Positions 7,710 to 13,181 of a stretch of 19,156 bases of DNA are shown in pieces. The translations under genes were made by a program, and so were the position numbers. The notes below the pieces were generated by a model. That model was not told the origin of the DNA and searched no databases. It saw only the letters and a list, made by a program, of their open reading frames with translations. Position 1 is the first letter of the stretch, and every line of letters begins with the position of its first letter. This DNA is from Varibaculum cambriense (GTDB lineage Bacteria; Actinomycetota; Actinomycetes; Actinomycetales; Actinomycetaceae): the NCBI RefSeq assembly GCF_002848005.1, contig NZ_PKHX01000008.1:1-19156 (forward strand). The letters are read 5' to 3'.

Positions 7710-7746
7710 ACTTGCAACTTTAGCGCGTTTGTTGCATATATGCAAC
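7703..7746 (-). promoter_or_regulatory. Paired palindromic operators of the XRE-Fic operon
   Basis: GTTGCATATATGCAAC (7731-7746) is a perfect 16-bp palindrome. GTTGCATACTTGCAAC (7703-7718) is the same sequence with near-perfect symmetry. The two are 28 bp apart, and the second contains the ATG of the regulator. This is the expected layout for autorepression by the XRE protein. Confidence 0.75.
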
Positions 7747-8011
7747 CGGGGCTAGTTCAGGCAGCAGACCGAACTTCTGAAACTGGCACATGGCTAAAGA
7801 ACAACGGCTCCCGGCTCAATTCCCCCTCCGATAGCGGGGCGAGAAACTCTTCCTTGCTCATAGGCAACTTCTCGTCTGGATCCGATCCGGGGAAACACCC
7901 AAAACCAGTGACTACCGCCTGGATGGGAGTATCGGTGAGCTGCCCAATCACCAGTTCCCCGTCTTCTACCGCAAGCGATACCAGCTCATCGGGATCAAGA
8001 CCGCGCGTGAG

Positions 8012-8043
8012 GATTCCCCTGGCCTTGTGCTAGGGGAGGAATC
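8012..8043 (+). repeat. Left-end hairpin of the IS element
   Basis: CCCCTGGC pairs with GCTAGGGG (one G-T) around loop CTTGT, with GATT/AATC continuing the stem after a three-base bulge. It is positioned about 10 bases inside the left end, as for the TnpA recognition hairpins of this family. Confidence 0.7.
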
Positions 8044-8096
8044 GCGCATTTACCGGTATTGCTTTCCGATTGCCGGTTTAACGCCTAAGACACAAT

Positions 8097-8501
8097 TTAT
8101 GCTTTTGATTTTTGGTTTTGGATATATCGTTTAATGGTGTCTTCGCTTATGTGTCCGACTGACCCAAAATAGGTTGAGGGTGACCACATTCCTTTGCCCC
8201 AAAACTTGCGCTGTTTTATTTTCGGGTACTTATAAAAGATTCTTACAGCCGATATTGATTTAATAGTTTTCGCTATCTCGGCGGGGCTAATTTGCGGATC
8301 AGCAGTAACAAAGATGTGTACGTGGTCTGGCATTACTTCTATTTCCTCTAGTCCCCACCCGTAGGCGGCGCAAACCTCGGCAATAATGTTTTTGCAGGTA
8401 ACGCCCACTCCTGCTTCTAGGATAGGGCGGCGGAACTTGGTACAAAAAACAATATGATACCCGAGCGCGAAAACCTGGTGAGAATTACTATGTATTTCCA
8501 T
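8097..8501 (-). CDS. tnpA: IS200/IS605-family transposase TnpA (Y1, HUH)
   Basis: 134 aa from the ATG at 8501 (MEIHSNSHQVFALGYHIVFC); upstream in-frame starts at 8510 and beyond are less likely. The HUH metal-binding motif is H60-V-H62 in MPDHVHIFV. The nucleophilic tyrosine is Y126 in TIKRYIQNQ, with Q130 four residues later as in other Y1 enzymes. The length is normal and there is no frameshift. The enzyme dimer cuts and rejoins single-stranded DNA at the two hairpin ends, so insertion leaves no target duplication. It is divergent from tnpB and shares the short region between them. Confidence 0.95.
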   Translation of the reverse strand: MEIHSNSHQVFALGYHIVFCTKFRRPILEAGVGVTCKNIIAEVCAAYGWGLEEIEVMPDHVHIFVTADPQISPAEIAKTIKSISAVRIFYKYPKIKQRKFWGKGMWSPSTYFGSVGHISEDTIKRYIQNQKSKA

Positions 8502-8525
8502 GCAATACATGGTATCATTGATTCT

Positions 8526-9731
8526 ATGAATACCAGTTCTAGGCTGCACCAACGCACCCTTAGCGTGCGTCTAGACATGGATAAATCCGACCTGGAACTG
8601 TTTCAAAAAGTGATCGGAGAATATAACCGGCTTTGGGGCGATATAGCCTCTTGGTGTAATGAGAATCAGACCGTAAATAGGACTAGGCTCCAAAAAAGCC
8701 TTTACCATAAGGCAAGGAAAAAGTACCCTGATCTTCCAGCCCAGTTTGTTTGTATAGCCTTAAGAGATGCAGCCGGGGCTGTAAAAAGTTGGAACTCGAA
8801 CAATAAACGTAAAAGATGGCAGTTAAAACCCCTCCGCCGCAAGCAAACGATTAACTATGACCGGCGAATCATGGCCCTACGAGGAAACCTCCTAACCTTA
8901 TCCACTCTTACTTTCTATGACCGATTTAAGGCTTTAATCGACCTGCCTGAATGGTTCTTTGAACGCTACCCAGGGGCAAAAATAAATGCCGCGAAACTAT
9001 CCCTGAAAAATGGTTACGCCATTATCCACCTAATCTACCGGGCAAACCCCACCACCACTTGCACAGGCACGCAAGTTGTGGGGATAGACCGGGGAATACG
9101 AAACATTATTACTACCTCGAAAGGAGGTGAATACTCTAGCGCTAAGGTGAGGGGAATAAAACGCAAGTATGCACATAATAGGGCTACGCTCCAGGCAAAA
9201 GGCACTCGCTCGGCAAAAAGACGCTTAAAAGCAATCTCCGGGCGAGAAAAGCGGTTCATCTCGGACGTAAACCACCAAATATCCAAAACCTTAGCAAAAG
9301 ACCCGGAAGTAAAAACCTACGTCCTAGAAGACCTATCCACAATGAACGATAAAAGAAAAAAGTCATCTAGGAAGGCAGGAAAACAGCTGCGTTCGTGGCT
9401 ATCGAACTGGTCATACGCGGAACTAGAATTTTTCCTGACCTACAAATGCGACTTTGTAGGAAAAACCGTAGAACTCGTCCCCGCAGCCTTCACATCCCAA
9501 AGATGCAACAGGTGCGGGTTTACGGACAAGAAAAACAGAAACGGCGCAAGGTTCGACTGCAAACAATGTGGCCACTCAGCCCATGCAGACCATAACGCCG
9601 CAAAAAATATCCGGGACAAATACCTCTTTGCTATCGACAGCAAAGCAGGGCGTAGTCAATCGCCCACATGGATGGAAAGCCTAAAAAACTTTCACGTCCA
9701 AGCCCCGCCCCTCGTGGGCGTGGGTAATTGA
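8526..9731 (+). CDS. tnpB: TnpB, RNA-guided RuvC-like nuclease of the IS element
   Basis: 401 aa from the ATG at 8526 (MNTSSRLHQRTLSVRL); the frame is open upstream to 8454, but that part overlaps tnpA. The RuvC triad is present: D188 in VGIDRGIRNI, E268 in YVLEDLS, D355 in HADHNAAKNI. The zinc finger is CNRCG (327-330) with CKQCG (about 345-348). The length is typical. TnpB uses an RNA from the right end of its element (omegaRNA) to cut DNA next to a short motif matching the element's insertion site, which helps keep the element after excision. The stop codon lies at the element border. It seems fully functional. Confidence 0.95.
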   Translation: MNTSSRLHQRTLSVRLDMDKSDLELFQKVIGEYNRLWGDIASWCNENQTVNRTRLQKSLYHKARKKYPDLPAQFVCIALRDAAGAVKSWNSNNKRKRWQLKPLRRKQTINYDRRIMALRGNLLTLSTLTFYDRFKALIDLPEWFFERYPGAKINAAKLSLKNGYAIIHLIYRANPTTTCTGTQVVGIDRGIRNIITTSKGGEYSSAKVRGIKRKYAHNRATLQAKGTRSAKRRLKAISGREKRFISDVNHQISKTLAKDPEVKTYVLEDLSTMNDKRKKSSRKAGKQLRSWLSNWSYAELEFFLTYKCDFVGKTVELVPAAFTSQRCNRCGFTDKKNRNGARFDCKQCGHSAHADHNAAKNIRDKYLFAIDSKAGRSQSPTWMESLKNFHVQAPPLVGVGN

Positions 9732-9732
9732 C
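9600..9732 (+). ncRNA. Predicted omegaRNA scaffold at the TnpB right end
   Basis: Inferred from family knowledge: the 3' end of tnpB and the right end form the guide-RNA scaffold, with the guide read from the flank. The hairpin CCCCGCCC-CTCGT-GGGCGTGG (9703-9723) just before the border supports this. The first guide bases would be ACGGAAGATACTCGC from 9733. The start coordinate is approximate. Confidence 0.45.
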
Positions 9733-9861
9733 ACGGAAGATACTCGCTTTCCTTTTCCACTATTTTTTCGGGAAACGCAATATAGATGCAGCTACCAAGT
9801 AGTTTGCCGTTTTTGTCTGCAACTGCCGAGCAGCACTCATAGCATTTCTTCATTTTTCTTT

Positions 9862-10320
9862 TCATTTTGTCTCCTTTTTTAAAGTGTTTTCTTTTGCGCT
9901 GGGGTTCACCTCGACTTGTCTGTTGTTGCTGGTTTGGACTATCTGCGATTTGCCAGTTTTCCTCGCTTCTAGCCGTGCGGCTTTGAATTTGCGCATATAT
10001 GGTAGTTGGATTGATAGGTTACTGGCTGTGCGGTATCCCAAGGCTTCGGCTATCGCTGTTTGTGGGAGTCCGGCGGCCATTGCTTCGCCTGCCCACCAGT
10101 TTGCATAGTCATCTGCCATTTGCTTGAACACTCGGTAGGCGGCTAGTCGCGCAATGCTTTTAGGCACACCAAAGGTATCTTCGAGGCTTTCTCCGGCTAC
10201 GCCCAATGCGTCTGGCAGGGCGGACATCAGCAGTCGTTTCTGTATGTAGTCCGCCATTTTTTCCATGTGCTCGTCGTTGGCTCTTGCTCTTCTTAATGGT
10301 TCCGGGTCATATCCTGCCAT
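9862..10320 (-). CDS. Hypothetical protein with probable HTH
   Basis: 152 aa, beginning MAGYDPEPLRRARANDEHME. The central part is helical (ARLAAYRVFKQMADDYANWW). MAAGLPQTAIAEALGYRT at about 82-99 looks like a helix-turn-helix, followed by a basic segment (KFKAARLEARKTGK) and a disordered tail. It overlaps the previous gene by 14 bases and the next (IS-interrupted) gene by 4 (ATGA), so it is in the middle of the coupled operon. A DNA-binding role is a guess from the HTH-like segment; no family is recognised. Confidence 0.7.
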   Translation of the reverse strand: MAGYDPEPLRRARANDEHMEKMADYIQKRLLMSALPDALGVAGESLEDTFGVPKSIARLAAYRVFKQMADDYANWWAGEAMAAGLPQTAIAEALGYRTASNLSIQLPYMRKFKAARLEARKTGKSQIVQTSNNRQVEVNPSAKENTLKKETK

Positions 10321-10645
10321 TTTCTGCCTCTTCCTTTCCTAGTTGCGTCAGCTCATACCTGATGTCGAGCACGGATTTAGGGATGCTGGCCAATTCGACT
10401 TGCGCCTGCGCGGCCTTGTCATTTAGCCAGGCGAGCGCGTTCTCCATATCTGCCGGGTCTGTAAAAATTGACTCGTAGGTGTCGTATTCTCCTGCGTACG
10501 GGGTGCAGGTTTCCATAGCCTTGTGTACGCATTCCAAAGCGGTGCCGAGTTGGCTTTGCGCAGCACGGATACTTCCAGCGGCGAACATAAGCGCGCGCCA
10601 GATTCGGTCTTGCGGGGTTGCCATGCGCGGATCAGGTTCAGTCAT
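10307..10645 (-). CDS. Hypothetical small helical protein (tandem family member)
   Basis: 112 aa, almost entirely helical, with no signal peptide. An N-terminal DRIWRALMFAAGSIRAAQ segment resembles ERIWSCLRVILCDIDAAQ of the gene at 10903-11217 and LDRLWTIESY of that at 11214-11531. It starts inside the end of the previous gene (8-base overlap), at a junction AGAAAATGAC that recurs in this operon. The C-terminus is KEEAENGRI. It may derive from tandem duplication followed by divergence. Function is unknown. Confidence 0.7.
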   Translation of the reverse strand: MTEPDPRMATPQDRIWRALMFAAGSIRAAQSQLGTALECVHKAMETCTPYAGEYDTYESIFTDPADMENALAWLNDKAAQAQVELASIPKSVLDIRYELTQLGKEEAENGRI

Positions 10646-10910
10646 TTTCTACTACCTTTTTGATTAGTAGTTCTTGGAGGTCGTGGACAAGGCTGTTAAT
10701 CTGGTCAGCAATTGCCATAGTCTGACTTGCCCCTCCCCCTATTAAGCCTGCTAGTGCCTGCAATTGGGTTGGTTCCGGGGTCCCCAGGCATTCCTCTAGC
10801 TCTTTGGCCATATCTGATAGAGAGAGCGTGAACTGACGTTGATTATCGAGGTTGCTCAGGATGTTCCGCGCCTTAGAGGTTATATCTGCGTCTAGTTCGT
10901 GGTTAGTCAT
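10638..10910 (-). CDS. Hypothetical small helical protein
   Basis: 90 aa from the ATG at 10910 (MTNHELDADITSKARNILSN), chosen because GGAG lies seven bases upstream; an ATG at 10922 would add four residues (MEQK). It is helical with a Gly-rich turn (LIGGGASQTM) and ends KKVVEND, like NGAEND of the upstream gene. It overlaps both neighbours by 8 bases. No family is recognised; possibly a divergent member of the adjacent helical set. Confidence 0.65.
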   Translation of the reverse strand: MTNHELDADITSKARNILSNLDNQRQFTLSLSDMAKELEECLGTPEPTQLQALAGLIGGGASQTMAIADQINSLVHDLQELLIKKVVEND

Positions 10911-11217
10911 TTTCTGCTCCATTTCTCATCTGGTTTAGCGCTCCACGGATTAAGCGCGTGTATCGGTGTATATCGGTAAGGTCTGCGGCGGCGCTGTCAG
11001 CAGCGTTTTCTAGCGCCTCGATTCTTTTCTCAAACTCGATGGGGTCGTCATCGACGAATTGGAGTCCGTTCTCGGGTGAGAGTTTCCAAAAAAACCTGGA
11101 CGTGTCGAGTATTATTTCTATTATTTCGGAGCTGGTGTCTTGTGCTGCGTCTATGTCGCAGAGAATGACGCGTAAGCATGACCAGATACGCTCTATGGAC
11201 TGTTTATCGGTAATCAT
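10903..11217 (-). CDS. Hypothetical small helical protein (tandem family member)
   Basis: 104 aa, starting MITDKQSIERIWSCLRVILC. The (D/E)R(I/L)W segment near the N-terminus followed by long amphipathic helices resembles the proteins at 10307-10645 and 11214-11531. It overlaps the upstream stop by 4 bases (ATGA) and ends NGAEND over the start of the next gene. It has no membrane or signal segment and is acidic overall. Function is unknown. Confidence 0.7.
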   Translation of the reverse strand: MITDKQSIERIWSCLRVILCDIDAAQDTSSEIIEIILDTSRFFWKLSPENGLQFVDDDPIEFEKRIEALENAADSAAADLTDIHRYTRLIRGALNQMRNGAEND

Positions 11218-11531
11218 TTTTTACCTCCCGGCTTACGATTTTGGGTTTTCTCGATTTTCGTCATGATCTCGCCTAGCTCCTGGATGACCTGGTGGTGACC
11301 TATCGCCCAGTCTTCCAACCGATAAGCGGCATCTAGTAGGGCGTTCAACTTTTCTATGCTCTCCTCAAACCCCCGAGGAAAATCTTCGAGGACGTTTTTT
11401 AGTCCTCCTAAGGCAATGTCGGATTCTTCGCGACAAGAAATTATTTCGTTCTGATAGCTTTCGATAGTCCAAAGACGATCAAGCGCGTCATCTAGCAATT
11501 TCTTCTCGCTAATCGGTTTCTTAGCGGTCAT
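11214..11531 (-). CDS. Hypothetical small helical protein (tandem family member)
   Basis: 105 aa, helical (coiled-coil-like IEKLNALLDAAYRLEDWAIG) with a basic C-terminal tail (NRKPGGKK). DALDRLWTIE near the N-terminus parallels the ERIW and DRIW segments of its two relatives. It starts three bases after the XRE gene stop, using a GAGG inside the end of that gene. Function is unknown. Confidence 0.7.
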   Translation of the reverse strand: MTAKKPISEKKLLDDALDRLWTIESYQNEIISCREESDIALGGLKNVLEDFPRGFEESIEKLNALLDAAYRLEDWAIGHHQVIQELGEIMTKIEKTQNRKPGGKK

Positions 11532-11534
11532 CTT

Positions 11535-11762
11535 CTATTCCACCTCGATCTCGTATTTAAGTTTCACCCCGACCGCATCCAGGTATTTTGCCAGGGTGTC
11601 GGTGCGGATATTGGCTCCGCGTTTTTCGATATTGCACACTTGGGTGGGGGTGCTACCCATTTTTTCTGCAACCTCGCCCTGGCTTAGACCCTTTATTTTC
11701 CGGATGCGGCGAAGGTCGGCCACCAGGTCAGAGATACCACCAGTATTGGAAACAGTTATCAT
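11535..11762 (-). CDS. Small XRE-family HTH regulator
   Basis: 75 aa from the ATG at 11762 (MITVSNTGGISDLVADLRRI). The frame extends to 11894 but that part lies within the YqaJ gene. The HTH is canonical: LSQGEVAEKMGSTPTQVCNIEK-type helices, then DTLAKYLDAVGVKLKYEI, as in HigA-like and phage regulators. It starts 16 bases after the YqaJ stop, with GCGAGGCGG upstream. No toxin-like partner of the HigB/RelE type is adjacent; it may regulate the operon itself or the shared upstream motifs. Confidence 0.85.
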   Translation of the reverse strand: MITVSNTGGISDLVADLRRIRKIKGLSQGEVAEKMGSTPTQVCNIEKRGANIRTDTLAKYLDAVGVKLKYEIEVE

Positions 11763-11778
11763 TGCTATACCGCCTCGC

Positions 11779-12708
11779 TTATACAGCCTTCCGAACAGGC
11801 GAAACGTTTGGTGCGTAGAAGCCACCTTTGGGGTTTTTCCGGGCAGATAGCCTGAAGGTTTTCTCCGTTCCGATATAGCCGAACTCTGCCCCACCGAGTG
11901 CGTCTATCAAGCGGGCTTTTGCCCCGGTAAGTGCCTTGTCTGCTAGTTTCTTTTCTTCGTCGGCCATAAAATAAGCCTCAGCTAGGTCTTCATCTACCTG
12001 TACTTTTTGCCCATAGTCAATATCTTTGGATAGTTCGCGTACTACCTGGAAAGTCGAGTTTGAATCATCAATGGAGGGTTCTTCCCCGTTTTTCAAGGTT
12101 TCGATGAACTTTTCACCGGCCTCTACCATTTTGGCGCAAAAGTCAGTATCCTTTTCGATCTCGTAGATGCGCACGTCCCCAAAGCCGATCAAAGCAATCA
12201 GGAATGCTTTATCTAGCTTCAAAGCGTTTAAGTACCACTGCACCTGGCACATATAATGCTCAGGGATATTACCCTTGCCCTGCTTTTCCCTACCCCACTG
12301 CCAAGCGACAGACGGGTCAACGGTTTTAATCTCCAGCACGCCCGCAAGGTTCCCGGCATTATCGGTTAGCAGCCTATCCGGCTCAGCCAAGGCAATTTCG
12401 CAATCTTTAAACTGGTACATACCCGTCTTGTGGCAAATATAGCCTGTTTCATCCTCGAAAATCTTTGCGGCCACGTCCTCTAGGCCCAGCCCGATCCGGG
12501 AGCGGTTTTCGTCCATTTGACCGGGTTCAATATTGCCCGCTTTTTCATGCCAAAGCCGAAACAGTGACTTATACGGGCTTAGCCCCATGACGATAGCGAT
12601 TTCCGAGCCGCCAAGACCTTTCTCGCGCATCTTGTGCCAGTTCTTCGAGCCAGCACGAGGCCTCCCAAGATAAATAGCGTCTACTAGATCCTCGATCTTT
12701 CCCTTCAC
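11779..12708 (-). CDS. YqaJ-type viral recombinase/exonuclease
   Basis: 309 aa, GTG start at 12708 with GAGGAG upstream. Motifs of the lambda-exonuclease/YqaJ nuclease fold are present: GLGGSEIA (31-38), GLGLEDVA (about 73-80), AEPD with D111, the EIKT catalytic pair at 126-129, and YMCQVQWYL (152-160). Such enzymes digest one strand from DNA ends and normally work with a single-strand annealing protein (RecT/Bet/Erf), but none is recognisable next to it. The C-terminal part is a helical extension (DEEKKLADKALTGAK). First gene of a long coupled operon, with its own copy of the GCGCCCTACAT motif 87 bases upstream. Typical of phages and of conjugative elements. Confidence 0.9.
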   Translation of the reverse strand: MKGKIEDLVDAIYLGRPRAGSKNWHKMREKGLGGSEIAIVMGLSPYKSLFRLWHEKAGNIEPGQMDENRSRIGLGLEDVAAKIFEDETGYICHKTGMYQFKDCEIALAEPDRLLTDNAGNLAGVLEIKTVDPSVAWQWGREKQGKGNIPEHYMCQVQWYLNALKLDKAFLIALIGFGDVRIYEIEKDTDFCAKMVEAGEKFIETLKNGEEPSIDDSNSTFQVVRELSKDIDYGQKVQVDEDLAEAYFMADEEKKLADKALTGAKARLIDALGGAEFGYIGTEKTFRLSARKNPKGGFYAPNVSPVRKAV

Positions 12709-12786
12709 CTTTGTCTCCTCTCATTCTGCGAAGCAAACCCCGCGCCAAGGCACGAGGTTAAGCCCTTTAGTTTTGGAACTCTCACT

Positions 12787-12818
12787 TCCCATGTAGGGCG
12801 CGAAGGCAAAAACCCTGT
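12787..12818 (-). promoter_or_regulatory. GCGCCCTACAT motif (copy C), upstream of the YqaJ operon
   Basis: The gene strand reads GGGTTTTTGCCTTCGCGCCC, then TACATGGGAAGTGAG. It shares the T-run, CGCGCCCTACAT and the downstream GTGAG with the copies before the two lipoprotein genes, at the same internal spacing. It leaves a leader of about 80 bases before the GTG start. Confidence 0.55.
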
Positions 12819-13055
12819 TCAGCTTTGCAACTCTTTTATCGCCTCGCATAGGTGGATCAAAGCCTTATCGACTTTCTTGTAATCCTTACTGCCCTTAATC
12901 GTCTGGTTCTTAGCGGCTATCGCTACCGCCATCTTGGTGAGGTGACCGCCTAGCTTTTCGGCGGTAAGAGACGGCTTCTTCTTTTCCACGCCGTGAAAAG
13001 TAGTGCTTTTGTTTTTCCCGATAAATGGCAGCGGAATCTGAGTTTTTGTATCCAT
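12819..13055 (-). CDS. Hypothetical 78-aa basic protein
   Basis: The ATG at 13055 begins MDTKTQIPLPFIGKNKSTTF. The N-terminal 30 residues are disordered and Lys-rich; the remainder is helical (LTKMAVAIAAKNQTIKG, ALIHLCEAIKELQS). No family is recognised. The putative promoter motif D ends only about 12 bases before the ATG, and AAGAGG sits too close to be a normal ribosome site, so the mRNA may be leaderless. It lies between the adhesin terminator and the YqaJ operon promoter, making it a stand-alone gene with the same upstream motif as its neighbours. Confidence 0.6.
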   Translation of the reverse strand: MDTKTQIPLPFIGKNKSTTFHGVEKKKPSLTAEKLGGHLTKMAVAIAAKNQTIKGSKDYKKVDKALIHLCEAIKELQS

Positions 13056-13057
13056 GC

Positions 13058-13090
13058 CTCTTATGTAGGGCGCGCGTGGTTTTGACAGAA
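13058..13090 (-). promoter_or_regulatory. GCGCCCTACATA motif (copy D), upstream of the 78-aa gene
   Basis: The gene strand reads CAAAACCACGCGCGCCCTAC, then ATAAGAGGC directly before the ATG. It keeps the GCGCCCTACATA core of copies A-C but has a weaker T-run and lacks the GTGAG end. If TACATA is the -10 element, transcription would start almost at the start codon. Confidence 0.5.
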
Positions 13091-13106
13091 ACAGGAAAGA
13101 ACGGAC

Positions 13107-13153
13107 ACAAAAAGTCCCTCCCTACCAGCTTTTCGGCTAGTAGGGAGGGACTT
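13107..13153 (-). terminator. Strong Rho-independent terminator of the adhesin gene
   Basis: A perfect 14-bp stem (AAGTCCCTCCCTAC with GTAGGGAGGGACTT) around a short loop, followed on the minus strand by TTTTTGTG, 29 bases after the adhesin stop. Confidence 0.9.
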
Positions 13154-13181
13154 GGAAGGGTTTTCCAAAATAGCTTAAGGG

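Larger units (their letters stand above)
8002..9732 (+). mobile_element. IS200/IS605-family insertion sequence, apparently intact
   Basis: It carries divergent tnpA (Y1 transposase) and tnpB with 24 bases between their starts, and has an imperfect hairpin just inside each end (8012-8043 left, 9703-9723 right). There are no terminal inverted repeats, as expected for single-strand transposition. The ends were set by restoring the reading frame of the interrupted host gene; GAC occurs at both junctions (7999-8001 and 9730-9732), so the boundary is ambiguous by up to three bases. Confidence 0.85.
7757..9865 (-). pseudogene. Small protein gene interrupted by the IS200/IS605 element
   Basis: The 5' part (9865 down to 9733) begins ATGAAAAGAAAAATG, preceded by AAGGAG and overlapping the previous stop as ATGA. 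It encodes MKRKMKKCYECCSAVADKNG and continues to ESEYLPC. The 3' part (8001 down to 7757) continues in the same frame with LDPDELVSLAVEDGELVIGQ and ends VSEVRSAA. Joining 9733 to 8001 removes 1731 bases (577 codons) and restores one open frame of about 125 codons. The N-terminus has a Cys-rich patch (CYECC). It is the last gene of the YqaJ operon. The two fragments also appear as isolated short frames. Function is unknown; as it stands the product is broken. Confidence 0.8.

Noticed and set aside
7703..7746. CRISPR-like or iteron array from the two repeated palindromes
   Set aside because: Only two units, palindromic, placed at a regulator start; operators explain them better.
7757..7951. Stand-alone 64-residue gene starting at GTG 7951
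   Set aside because: It is the 3' fragment of the gene interrupted by the IS element; the frame is open upstream to the element border.
11763..11894. N-terminal extension of the small XRE regulator
   Set aside because: It lies inside the YqaJ coding region in another frame, and the HTH domain and ribosome site support the start at 11762.
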